Source of the DNA: an uncultured Bacilli bacterium
GTDB taxonomy: Bacteria; Bacillota_I; Bacilli_A; RF39; UBA660
Direction: 5' to 3'
DNA length: 13,987 bases
NCBI GenBank assembly: GCA_947632685.1
Contig: CANRQD010000021.1
Span: forward strand, 1-13,987
The notes beneath the pieces were generated by a model. It worked only from the letters and a program-made list of their open reading frames with translations. It did no database searches and had not been told where the DNA came from. The first letter of the stretch is position 1. Every line of letters starts with the position of its first letter. Below, piece after piece: positions 1 through 6,924 of the stretch. A program made the position numbers and the translations under genes.

Positions 1-42
1 CCCCCGGACGCTTTTGTCAATAATTTTTCATAAAAAAAAGCG

Positions 43-69
43 TAAAAAAAAGAAGCATTATAACTTCTT
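43..69 (-). terminator. Rho-independent terminator of cotE
   Basis: On the minus strand AAGAAG pairs with CTTCTT (plus arms 64-69 and 50-55) across an 8-nt loop, and a run of eight T follows. The upstream arm overlaps the cotE stop codon, so the hairpin begins as translation ends. The stem is only 6 bp and mostly A-T, but position and T-run fit. Confidence 0.7.
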
Positions 70-604
70 AAATAGTTTCTTCATCAATATAGTTTTCTTT
101 TACTTCTTCATCTATTTTTTTATCTATATCTTCATCCTCAACTATTTCATCCCATGGTTCTTCATCTTCATCTACTGCTATTTTTACTTTAGCATCTCCT
201 ACTAATTCTATACCTAATTCTTTTTCTATTGTATAAATAACTTTATTATCTTTTATATCTACTTTAGAACAAGTTGGTTGTTTTAAACTTCGTATAATAA
301 TTTCTTCATTTTCACTATCTAAATCATCTCTTTTTCTAACTTTAACACTTTCTTGATAAGTATTAGTATCTTTATAAACTTCTGTTTTAGTATCATTATC
401 ATAAGAATACCATATATTTACATCATAACTACCATTTATAACAATAGAATCTCCCACTCTATTTCCCTTAAAATTATGATTTATTACCCAACATCCTAGT
501 ATTGTAGTAGGTTTATTTTCTACAATTTGTTCTCTTGTTGATGTAAAAGATTTTTTTCCTTTACCAATAACGGCTTTAGTAACTATTTCTTTATAATTAG
601 ACAT
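68..604 (-). CDS. cotE: CotE, outer spore coat morphogenetic protein
   Basis: CotE directs assembly of the outer coat around the forespore in the mother cell; in B. subtilis its absence removes the outer coat. This 178-residue protein matches B. subtilis CotE (about 181 residues) from end to end. It has MSNYKEIVTKAVIGKGKK at the start, ILGCWVINH at 35-43, YDVNIWYSYDNDTKTEV at 60-76, a C-terminal domain, and an acidic Asp/Glu tail from about residue 147. An AGGAGG Shine-Dalgarno (611-616) lies 6 nt before the ATG. It follows ymcA as in B. subtilis, but a terminator separates the two, so cotE relies on its own sigma-E-like promoter. In B. subtilis mutS and mutL come next; here only about 40 bases remain, so that cannot be checked. 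Recognition is from memory of the family sequence and is strong. Confidence 0.93.
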   Translation of the reverse strand: MSNYKEIVTKAVIGKGKKSFTSTREQIVENKPTTILGCWVINHNFKGNRVGDSIVINGSYDVNIWYSYDNDTKTEVYKDTNTYQESVKVRKRDDLDSENEEIIIRSLKQPTCSKVDIKDNKVIYTIEKELGIELVGDAKVKIAVDEDEEPWDEIVEDEDIDKKIDEEVKENYIDEETI

Positions 605-623
605 ATTACTCCTCCTCTAATCT

Positions 624-651
624 AGTTTATGCATAAAATAAAAAAAACTAT
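624..651 (-). promoter_or_regulatory. Sigma-E-like promoter of cotE
   Basis: The -10 candidate is CATAAACT (plus 624-631), 7 of 8 matches to the B. subtilis sigma-E consensus CATACAhT. The core -35 ATA (649-651, in GTATAGT) is 17 bp upstream, inside the ATA-N16-18-CATACAnT spacing. No sigma-A -10 (TATAAT) is seen here. B. subtilis cotE also has a sigma-E promoter, which makes the match meaningful. The leader would be very short (about 12-14 nt) and mostly ribosome binding site. Confidence 0.6.
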
Positions 652-661
652 ACAAATAAAT

Positions 662-684
662 AAAAAAATTGGACTTTCATCCAA
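662..684 (-). terminator. Rho-independent terminator between ymcA and cotE
   Basis: Minus-strand stem TTGGA/TCCAA (plus arms 680-684 and 669-673) with a 6-nt loop, then seven T. The ymcA TGA stop (677-679) lies in the loop. This separates vegetative miaB-ymcA transcription from sporulation-specific cotE. Confidence 0.8.
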
Positions 685-1021
685 TATTTTCATTAAGTAT
701 ATTATAAAAATAATCATTTAACTCATCTTTTACTAAATTTATCATATTGTTAACTACTTCTAAATTGTTATTATATTCTGCATAAATTGGTATTTCATTT
801 AATTCTTTTTCTTTTATTTCTAATTCTTTCTTTATGGACTCATCACTTTCTCTTATATATTTTTTTTGTAACGTTTTTATTTCATTTATAAGAGATTGTA
901 TTTTTTTATTATTCTTCATTTTCTTTTTTATTTCAATACATTTTATATATTCTTTAGAATTAATAATATAATTAATAATATTATCTAAATCTTTTTCAAT
1001 TTCCTTATTTAACATGTCCAT
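677..1021 (-). CDS. ymcA: YmcA/YlbF-family regulator (RicA-like)
   Basis: A 114-residue, almost entirely helical, lysine- and glutamate-rich protein of the Com_YlbF family. In B. subtilis YmcA (RicA) forms a complex with YlbF and YaaT that affects RNase Y-dependent mRNA maturation, biofilm formation, competence and sporulation. The assignment rests on family-like composition (coiled helices at about 5-60 and 65-110) and mainly on position: directly after miaB and before cotE, as in B. subtilis. The start overlaps the end of miaB by 17 nt, with GGAG 5 nt upstream of the ATG at 1021; an in-frame ATG at 1015 is possible. It ends in TGA within a terminator loop, which argues that TGA is a stop here. 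Confidence 0.8.
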   Translation of the reverse strand: MDMLNKEIEKDLDNIINYIINSKEYIKCIEIKKKMKNNKKIQSLINEIKTLQKKYIRESDESIKKELEIKEKELNEIPIYAEYNNNLEVVNNMINLVKDELNDYFYNILNENIG

Positions 1022-2417
1022 CTAAACTCCATGTTTTAGCTTCATCTATTTCTACTGTTACAATATCACCTCTATTAATATTTTTACCAGTAAAATTAAC
1101 TAATTTATTAGTATCAGTATATCCATAATATATATTTTTTTTATCTGATATTCCTTCTGTTAAAACTGAAAATTCTTTACCAATTAATTTATTATTTTTC
1201 TCTAAAAAATATTTATTTACTATATTATTTAGTCTTTGTAATCTTTCTTCTTTTTCTTCCATTGATACTAAATCTTTTAATTTAGCTGCAGGAGTATTTT
1301 CACGAGGAGAATATATAAAAGTAAAAGCATTATCAAATTTACAATATTCTGCTACTTCAAGGGTTTCTTTAAAATCTTCTTCTGTTTCATTTGGAAAACC
1401 TACAATAATATCAGTAGATATAGTTACATTTGGTATTTTTTCTTTTATTTTATTAAACAATTCTAAATATGATTCTTTTGTATATCTTCTACCCATTAAT
1501 TTTAAGATTTTATTACTACCTGATTGTATAGGAAGATGAATACTAGGCATAATATTTTTATATTTTGCGATAACATCAATCATATTATCTGTAAAATCCC
1601 ATGGATGTGATGTCATAAATCTAACTCTTTCTATATTAGTTTTGCTAACATCTTCTAATAATTCTCCAAGTCCATAGTCTTTATATAAATCTTTTCCATA
1701 AGCGTTAACATTTTGCCCTAAAAGAGTCACCTCTTTATAACCATCTGCTACTAATTTTTTTACTTCTTCTATTATATCTTCTTTTTTTCTACTTCTTTGT
1801 CCTCCTCTAGTATATGGAACAATACAATAAGTACAAAATTTATCACAACCATAAATTATATTTACATATGCTTTATAATTTTTATCTCTTTTAACAGGCA
1901 TACCTTCTACTAAGTCACCCTCTTTTGAGTAAACTTCAATTACCTGTTTTTCTTCTTTAATAGCTTTATCAATAATTATGGGTAATTCATGAAGATTATG
2001 AGTACCAAAAACAAAATTTACAAACTTATAATCTTTTAATATTTCATCTACTACTCCCTCTTCTTGAGCCATACAACCACATAAACCTATAATTAAGTCT
2101 TTATTAACAGTTTCTTTTAAATGCTTTAATCTACCTAACATACCAAAAGCTTTATTATGAGCATTTTCTCTAATAGAGCAAGTATTTAAAAGTACTAAAT
2201 CAGCATTATTATAGTCATCTACTTTTTTAAACCCTAATTCTTCTATCATTGCAGAAATATTTTCACTATCATGCTCATTCATTTGACAACCATAGGTTTT
2301 AATATAATAAGTTTTTCCACAATAATTGTTAATAAATTTTTTATCTATTTTATAATTAATAGTATTATAGTTATTTTTTACTCTTTTTCTTGCTTCTTTA
2401 TAATTTGGTAGCATCAT
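1005..2417 (-). CDS. miaB: MiaB, tRNA-2-methylthio-N6-isopentenyladenosine synthase
   Basis: MiaB adds the 2-methylthio group to i6A37 of tRNAs reading UNN codons, using two Fe-S clusters and S-adenosylmethionine. The 470-residue protein shows the N-terminal methylthiotransferase domain with cluster cysteines C44 (TYGCQMNEHDSE), C80 (LNTCSIRENA) and C115 (LCGCMAQ). A radical-SAM CxxxCxxC follows near residue 190 (YGCDKFCTYCIVPYTRGG), then the SAM barrel and a C-terminal TRAM-like RNA-binding region. B. subtilis MiaB is about 509 residues; the difference is mainly a shorter N-terminus. GGGAG precedes the ATG at 2417; a second ATG follows directly. It overlaps ymcA, so the two are translationally linked. 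Confidence 0.95.
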   Translation of the reverse strand: MMLPNYKEARKRVKNNYNTINYKIDKKFINNYCGKTYYIKTYGCQMNEHDSENISAMIEELGFKKVDDYNNADLVLLNTCSIRENAHNKAFGMLGRLKHLKETVNKDLIIGLCGCMAQEEGVVDEILKDYKFVNFVFGTHNLHELPIIIDKAIKEEKQVIEVYSKEGDLVEGMPVKRDKNYKAYVNIIYGCDKFCTYCIVPYTRGGQRSRKKEDIIEEVKKLVADGYKEVTLLGQNVNAYGKDLYKDYGLGELLEDVSKTNIERVRFMTSHPWDFTDNMIDVIAKYKNIMPSIHLPIQSGSNKILKLMGRRYTKESYLELFNKIKEKIPNVTISTDIIVGFPNETEEDFKETLEVAEYCKFDNAFTFIYSPRENTPAAKLKDLVSMEEKEERLQRLNNIVNKYFLEKNNKLIGKEFSVLTEGISDKKNIYYGYTDTNKLVNFTGKNINRGDIVTVEIDEAKTWSLDGHVK

Positions 2418-2441
2418 AATACCACTCCCACTTCTTTTAGT

Positions 2442-2470
2442 ATTATATAAAGAAAATAAAAAAAAGTAAA
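2442..2470 (-). promoter_or_regulatory. Sigma-A promoter of miaB-ymcA, overlapping a terminator
   Basis: TTTACT (plus 2465-2470), a 17-bp spacer and a perfect TATAAT (2442-2447), with the start codon 25 nt below the -10. The -35 is part of the 3' arm of the preceding terminator, and the T-run fills half the spacer. Confidence 0.65.
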
Positions 2471-2486
2471 CTATATTTTAGCTTAC
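2458..2486 (-). terminator. Rho-independent terminator of the ankyrin-like gene
   Basis: On the minus strand GTAAGCTA pairs with TAGTTTAC (8 bp, one G-U; plus 2479-2486 with 2466-2473), with a 5-nt loop and eight T. The TAA stop (2478-2480) is inside the hairpin. It overlaps the miaB promoter. Confidence 0.85.
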
Positions 2487-3170
2487 CTCTACAAGTTTTT
2501 TCTTTATTAATTTTTCTAATTTTTTAAATTTATTTGACATAATTTCATCTTTTATTAAATCCATATTATCTTTTATTTCATCTAATAATTGTTTCATATT
2601 TGGAAGTAAAACATCTTTTTTAGATAAACTTCCTACAATTATTTCTAAATTATTTAATTTAGAATAACTACCATAATATGAACTTTTTATATAGGCATCA
2701 AATAATTTTCTAAATGATACGACATCTATATTATTAAATCTTTGATCTTCTAGTATTTTTAATGTTGTATAAATATAATTTTCATTTATTGATTTATCTA
2801 AGATAGTTTCTCCTTTTTCATTCTTTAAATTAGGAATAAAGTCTTTTCTTCTTTTAATACTTTTTATTATATCTACAACATATACATAATTTATTGATAC
2901 TAAATAATGTGCAAAAGAATTTCCTTCATTATTTTGATGATTTATGTTCCATTCTTTTTTCTTCATATATTTTAAAACTAAATCAAATTCTCTAGCTTTT
3001 AAAAGTCTTGTTACAACATCATTTCCAGCTGGATCTAATGTATTTAAATCAACTAAATTTTTTGACAATATTTTATCAACTAAATCAAATTGTCTTTCTC
3101 TAATTAAATCAAATATTAATACTGGTTTCTTTTCACATGCCTTAATTGCCTGAGCTTCATTACCAAACAT
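2478..3170 (-). CDS. Small ankyrin-repeat-like protein
   Basis: A 230-residue protein of short helical units. They have ankyrin-like features: residues such as LNTLDPAGNDVVTRLLKAREFDLV and INHQNNEGNSFAHYLVS match the D/N-x-x-G-x-x-x-x-x-x-A/L pattern of about 33 residues, followed by a third unit with NEKGETILDKSI. The C-terminal 70 residues are lysine-rich helix. There is no signal peptide or membrane segment, so it is probably a cytoplasmic protein-binding scaffold; the partner is unknown. A longer reading from 3230 is possible on paper, but the promoter -10 lies at 3202-3207, so translation from there cannot occur. AGAGGTG precedes the ATG at 3170. It is monocistronic, with its own promoter and terminator. 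Confidence 0.75.
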   Translation of the reverse strand: MFGNEAQAIKACEKKPVLIFDLIRERQFDLVDKILSKNLVDLNTLDPAGNDVVTRLLKAREFDLVLKYMKKKEWNINHQNNEGNSFAHYLVSINYVYVVDIIKSIKRRKDFIPNLKNEKGETILDKSINENYIYTTLKILEDQRFNNIDVVSFRKLFDAYIKSSYYGSYSKLNNLEIIVGSLSKKDVLLPNMKQLLDEIKDNMDLIKDEIMSNKFKKLEKLIKKKLVEVS

Positions 3171-3184
3171 AATAACACCTCTAT

Positions 3185-3192
3185 TCACGTGA
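3185..3192. promoter_or_regulatory. Palindrome TCACGTGA in the 5' leader
   Basis: A perfect 8-bp palindrome centred on CACGTG, flanked by CTAT/ATAG half-sites (3181-3195, one extra T). It lies between the -10 of the ankyrin gene promoter and the ribosome binding site, at or just after the start of transcription. It could be an operator or a 5' stem-loop; nothing here decides. Confidence 0.35.
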
Positions 3193-3201
3193 TAGTTACA
3201 T

Positions 3202-3230
3202 ATTATAACAGAATTTACTTTAAATGTCAA
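3202..3230 (-). promoter_or_regulatory. Perfect-consensus sigma-A promoter of the ankyrin-like gene
   Basis: TTGACA (plus 3225-3230), exactly 17 bp, TATAAT (3202-3207). This is the best promoter in the window and fixes the ankyrin gene start at 3170. Confidence 0.9.
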
Positions 3231-3278
3231 CTGCTAATTATATTATGGTTATAATATTATAATTATATACATTAGTAT

Positions 3279-3300
3279 AAAAAAAATGCTTATTCAGCAT
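3279..3300 (-). terminator. Rho-independent terminator downstream of prs
   Basis: Stem ATGCT/AGCAT (plus 3296-3300 and 3286-3290), 5-nt loop and a run of T. It lies about 60 nt beyond the prs stop and overlaps the TAA that ends the acidic reading frame in between. Confidence 0.85.
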
Positions 3301-3346
3301 CTTCATCATCTATGTCTTCAGAGTCATTTGTTTCTTTATTTTTTAT
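3290..3346 (-). pseudogene. Orphan acidic coding tail after prs
   Basis: Beyond the prs stop, and in the same frame after three stop codons, 18 codons read IKNKETNDSEDIDDEDAE and then TAA inside the terminator hairpin. There is no start codon. A dense Asp/Glu run is unlike the surrounding non-coding DNA and resembles the acidic C-terminus of a real protein. It may be the remnant of a lost gene's 3' end, or an old C-terminus of prs cut off by stops. The stretch is short, so chance is possible. Confidence 0.3.
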
Positions 3347-3358
3347 TTATTCTACTTA

Positions 3359-4510
3359 TTAATTATATGTTGTTTCATTAAATTTTTTTTCTAATAATTT
3401 TACTGGTTCTGATTTATTTCTTAAAATAGTAGAAATTGATTCATAATTATGAATATTATAAATTATATTTCCAACTAAGCTAGAGCAATCACATACATGT
3501 AACCATTCTTTTTGTTTATATTCTTTTGGAATATATGATAGATTAGTCGTATAAATTCCATTAATCATTCCTTTATCATAGTATTCTTGAAATTTATCTA
3601 CACCTTTTGTAAATAAAGCATAGGTTACTATCAAATAAGTACTACCTACTTTTCTTTTATGTAATTCTTCTACTACATCAAACATACTTCCACCACTAGA
3701 AATCATATCATCAACTACAATAGCAGTTCTTCCTTCTAAATCATTATCACCACTATATTCATGTGCAATGACAGGATACTTTCCATCAGTAAAGTTATTA
3801 TAATCTCTTTGTTTATAAAAACTTCCCGCTACCCTATCAATGTGATTGTAATTAAAACAGTTTAAATATACATTTCTTCTTCCAATTGCCCCATTATCTG
3901 GTGCGATAAAAGCTAGTCTTTTTAATTGCTCCTTTTCTAAATCTTTTATAAAAGAATCCAATATAATATTTGTTGCATAAAAATTATCAAATTCTGTATT
4001 ATGCATAGCATGCTCTACTCCCTGATCATGTGCATCAAAGGTTATAAATGATTCTACTTTTCTCATATTATCTATTAAATTTAAAAATTGACCACATAAT
4101 AAATTTTCTCTACTAACTCTTTTGTGTTGTCTTCCTGCATATAATAAAGGCATTACAATATTTAATCTTTTTGCATGACCATTGCAAGCACCTATACCAT
4201 CTAATAACTCTATCATTAAATCATTTGGACTAGTGTGATTTTTTATACCATGCATTTTGTATACTTTAGAATAATTACCAACATCTGTTAATAAAAATAT
4301 ATCCATACCTCTTACTGTTTTTTCTATCTCTACTTTTAAATGGCCATCTTCAAACCAATTTTCTTTTATAGGTAACATAAATGTATATTTATCTTTTTCT
4401 ATATTGTGTTTATCTAATAGAAATGAATCAACACTTTTACCTAATTCTAATGCACTTTCAAATACCATTAATCTTAATTTTTTACTTTCAACTTGTAACT
4501 TTTTTTCCAT
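3359..4510 (-). CDS. prs: Ribose-phosphate pyrophosphokinase (divergent, long form)
   Basis: Makes phosphoribosyl pyrophosphate from ribose 5-phosphate and ATP for purine, pyrimidine, NAD, histidine and tryptophan synthesis. Type I phosphoribosyltransferase architecture is visible. The PRPP loop AIVVDDMISSGGSM is at about 263-276, the MPLLYAGRQHKRVSRE segment (about 120-135) corresponds to canonical MPYxxYARQDRK, FDAHDQGVEHAMHN at 158-171 to the DLHAxQIQGFF region, and PDNGAIGRRN at 204-213 to PDVGGVxRA. At 383 residues it is some 65 longer than the classical enzyme (about 315), and many catalytic-region residues are substituted, so allosteric behaviour may differ. AGTAGG lies upstream of the ATG. 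It has its own strong promoter. Confidence 0.85.
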   Translation of the reverse strand: MEKKLQVESKKLRLMVFESALELGKSVDSFLLDKHNIEKDKYTFMLPIKENWFEDGHLKVEIEKTVRGMDIFLLTDVGNYSKVYKMHGIKNHTSPNDLMIELLDGIGACNGHAKRLNIVMPLLYAGRQHKRVSRENLLCGQFLNLIDNMRKVESFITFDAHDQGVEHAMHNTEFDNFYATNIILDSFIKDLEKEQLKRLAFIAPDNGAIGRRNVYLNCFNYNHIDRVAGSFYKQRDYNNFTDGKYPVIAHEYSGDNDLEGRTAIVVDDMISSGGSMFDVVEELHKRKVGSTYLIVTYALFTKGVDKFQEYYDKGMINGIYTTNLSYIPKEYKQKEWLHVCDCSSLVGNIIYNIHNYESISTILRNKSEPVKLLEKKFNETTYN

Positions 4511-4535
4511 AATATAACCTACTTCACCCTATTTC

Positions 4536-4564
4536 ATTATAGCAGTACAATTAAATTCTATCAA
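4536..4564 (-). promoter_or_regulatory. Sigma-A promoter of prs
   Basis: TTGATA (plus 4559-4564), 17-bp spacer, TATAAT (4536-4541), 25 nt above the prs ATG. It lies just beyond the stop codon of the peptidase gene, where no terminator is evident, so read-through from alr may add to prs transcription. Confidence 0.8.
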
Positions 4565-4574
4565 TAAAATTTTA

Positions 4575-5612
4575 CTATAAATATTCTTCTAATGAATAAA
4601 AATTACTTCCTCCAATTGAATCTTCAAAATCTTTACTTTGTTCTTCCCATATTTGGTTTATGGAAACATAATCATTATTAATCTTTTTTAATGGATCGTT
4701 AGAAATTGTATAACCAAAATTATATCCATATAATATTATTGCATGATTATATTTAGTAGTAGCATATTTTCCTGAACCCATTGCAGCATATACTATTTTT
4801 CCTCTAATTAAAGCATTTTCTAATTCCTTCTTAGTTTTTAAAGGTGTATACTTAATACCATATTTTTTGGAAGCATATATTACTGCTAAACCACTTGAAC
4901 CTACATAATCATTATTATATTCATTTGTTTCATAATATAAATAATCAGCAACTTCTACGGGAGTAACTATCTTATTTAATATTGAAGTATAAGCCATTGC
5001 TAAAGAAGTAGGTGTACATCCTGATGATCCCATAGTACTAAAACCATATTTAATATTTTTCCAACGTTTATCTTTTTGATTATAATAGACTGGTATATAC
5101 ATTTTATTATTTATATAATTATTTGAGGTATTCAAAGTATTTTTTTTATAATCAACTTTTAAACATAATTTTATTTCTATCTTTTTAATATCATAATATG
5201 TAGTACCTGAAATTTGTCCATTTACAGCCCAATCTAACCAACCAAATTTAGATGAATAACAACGATAATATATATCATATTTTTTATTAACATTTTTATT
5301 TAGTTTTATTTTAATTAATCTTATATTATCTCTATTTATTGCATTTGCATAATTATTTATTATACTCCATTTATCATCCCAACCAGTATTTTTATTATAC
5401 ATTTTATATAATATATTTCCATTTAATTCTGGGCTATTAAATAAATTTTTTTTAATATTTGTCTTATCAAACATTAAACTATTAACATCAATACTATAAG
5501 TTATCCCTAGATCATTATTACTATTTATCGTTATAGCTTTTATATTTACAATCGTAAATGTTATAAATAATATAGATAATGTTATAGCTATCTTTATACT
5601 TCTTTTCCTCAT
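4575..5612 (-). CDS. Secreted C39-like cysteine peptidase with ChW repeat
   Basis: A 345-residue exported protein. MRKRSIK followed by a hydrophobic stretch (about 8-26) is a signal peptide or membrane anchor. Residues about 112-150 (YRCYSSKFGWLDWAVNGQ, then SGTT and IEIKL) match the clostridial hydrophobic-W (ChW) repeat, and 66-103 look like a weaker first copy. The catalytic domain (about 172-345) is of the Peptidase_C39_2 type: QKDKRW, then GSSGCTPTSLAM with catalytic C199, KYNHAIILYGYN with H290 and SNDPL with D306. ChW repeats bind ligands at the cell surface, so an extracellular peptidase or amidase is likely; the substrate is unknown. It starts 32 nt after alr with AAAGGA upstream, so it is probably co-transcribed with alr. 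Stop is TAG. Confidence 0.85.
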   Translation of the reverse strand: MRKRSIKIAITLSILFITFTIVNIKAITINSNNDLGITYSIDVNSLMFDKTNIKKNLFNSPELNGNILYKMYNKNTGWDDKWSIINNYANAINRDNIRLIKIKLNKNVNKKYDIYYRCYSSKFGWLDWAVNGQISGTTYYDIKKIEIKLCLKVDYKKNTLNTSNNYINNKMYIPVYYNQKDKRWKNIKYGFSTMGSSGCTPTSLAMAYTSILNKIVTPVEVADYLYYETNEYNNDYVGSSGLAVIYASKKYGIKYTPLKTKKELENALIRGKIVYAAMGSGKYATTKYNHAIILYGYNFGYTISNDPLKKINNDYVSINQIWEEQSKDFEDSIGGSNFYSLEEYL

Positions 5613-5644
5613 ACTACATATTTCCTTTAAAGCTTACTACATAA

Positions 5645-6706
5645 TTAAATATATATTCGTGGTACTCTCTTACTTATATTACAAAGTATTTCATATTCTA
5701 TGGTATCTAGTTGCTTGGCAATTTCTGTAATTTGATTATTATCTCTTATAATTTCTACCTTATCAAATAATTTTATACTATCATCTACTTTAACAAATAA
5801 CATATCCATACAGATATTACCAATTATTTGATATGGTTTATTATTTATATGTACAATGCTTCCACTATATTTTCTAATTATTCCATCAGCATAACCTATT
5901 GGAATAACTGCTATTTTTTCATCTTTTGTTGCTTTATATAAAGCATTATAACCAACTGTATCGTTAATAGCTAAATTATTTATTTGTACTACATTACTAT
6001 ATAATTTAAATGTTGACTTTAAATTTAGAGATTTATCACTACTAAAACCATACATTATAATTCCTAATCTACAACCATTAAGATAATTTCTTTTTTCATA
6101 TCTTGTAAGTGCTTCACTTGCTTGAATATGAACTACCTTTATTTTATTTAAATCTATATCACTAGTTATTTGTTCAAATTTTAGAAATTGATTATTAGTA
6201 ATTTTTTCATTATCGCTACTATGAATATGTGAGTAAATTCCTTCTATATTTATATTTTTATCCTTTAGTTTATTATAAACATAATTAAATTCATCTTGAG
6301 TAGATACGCCTAATCTATTCATGCCTGTATTAATTTTTATATGAATAGTTGCCTTTTTTAATTTATTTAAATCTAGTGTTTCTAAATAATCTTTACTTAA
6401 TATAGATAATGTAATATTATTATCTACTGCAAGTTCTATATCTTCATTTTTTATTAATCCAAGACATAATATAGGAATATCTTTATAAACTTTTCTTAAT
6501 TCTAAGGCTTCTTCTAAAAGAGCAACTGCTAGATAGTTTACTCCACCTCTTATTATAGCAGCAGTTGTTTTAACTGCAACATGTCCATAACAATCTGCTT
6601 TTACTACACCAAAATAGTATTTGAAATTATTATATTTATTTACTACTTTTCTAACATTATATTCTACATTATTTAAATTTATTTCTGCATAAGTATTTCT
6701 ATACAT
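5645..6706 (-). CDS. alr: Alanine racemase
   Basis: PLP enzyme that interconverts L- and D-alanine for peptidoglycan. The 353-residue protein has the PLP lysine K36 in VVKADCYGH (usually VVKANAYGHG), the substrate-loop KINTGMNRLG at 124-133, HIQASEA near 193, the second catalytic tyrosine Y253 in DTVGYNALY, phosphate-binding IPIGYADG at 268-275 and CMDM near 299. Length is slightly under the usual 360-390. AAGGAG precedes the ATG with good spacing. No convincing promoter is visible directly upstream, so transcription may come from the ATPase gene or beyond. The Asp-Cys change in the PLP motif is mild and occurs in a lysine context that is intact. Confidence 0.93.
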   Translation of the reverse strand: MYRNTYAEINLNNVEYNVRKVVNKYNNFKYYFGVVKADCYGHVAVKTTAAIIRGGVNYLAVALLEEALELRKVYKDIPILCLGLIKNEDIELAVDNNITLSILSKDYLETLDLNKLKKATIHIKINTGMNRLGVSTQDEFNYVYNKLKDKNINIEGIYSHIHSSDNEKITNNQFLKFEQITSDIDLNKIKVVHIQASEALTRYEKRNYLNGCRLGIIMYGFSSDKSLNLKSTFKLYSNVVQINNLAINDTVGYNALYKATKDEKIAVIPIGYADGIIRKYSGSIVHINNKPYQIIGNICMDMLFVKVDDSIKLFDKVEIIRDNNQITEIAKQLDTIEYEILCNISKRVPRIYI

Positions 6707-6762
6707 TTAGGTTTCTCCTTTATATAACTAGTAAATATATATTCTAACTTTTAACATCTATA

Positions 6763-6924
6763 CTATTTATTAGTAATTTGTATTTTTTCTTTTCCACCCA
6801 TATATGGTTGTAAAGCTACAGGTATTTTTATATTACCATCTTCTTGATAATTGTTTTCTATTACTGCTATTAATCCCCTAGGTGTTGCAACTACAATATT
6901 CTTATAGTTTTGCACTAATAAATG
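6763..6924 (-). pseudogene. serS: Orphan 3' end of serS (second copy)
   Basis: Read on the minus strand this gives [20 protein letters not shown], then a run ending [17 protein letters not shown] and a TAG stop at 6763-6765: the SerS C-terminus including the end of motif 3. It has no start and no ribosome site. Similarity to intact serS is about 95% over 110 bp (6791-6900 against 8451-8560) and fades above 6900; weak residual similarity (the LV before NIVVATPRG) continues up to the TAA of the ATPase gene. It is in the same frame as that gene, separated only by the stop. Its ending ([11 protein letters not shown]) is closer to typical SerS than the intact gene's LQTYMGGKTKI. Confidence 0.9.
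6791..6900. repeat. Direct repeat, copy 2 (serS 3' end)
   Basis: 110 bp matching 8451-8560 at an offset of 1660 bp, with six mismatches counted by eye (positions equivalent to 8467, 8478, 8493, 8537, 8556, 8558). Same orientation. Confidence 0.92.

Noticed and set aside
14..205. Plus-strand open frame rich in Phe/Ile/Tyr
   Set aside because: Antisense shadow of the cotE 3' end and terminator; no ribosome binding site, and its composition simply reflects the T-rich complement.
677..679. TGA read as Trp (Mycoplasma-type code)
   Set aside because: TGG is used for Trp everywhere, and this TGA lies in a terminator loop with nothing protein-like after it.
2944..3153. Plus-strand 69-codon open frame
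   Set aside because: Lies opposite the ankyrin-like gene; no Shine-Dalgarno or promoter, and the sense strand has a perfect promoter and terminator.
3171..3230. Upstream in-frame extension of the ankyrin-like gene
   Set aside because: It overlaps the promoter, so it cannot be in the main transcript; AGAGGTG before 3170 marks the real start.
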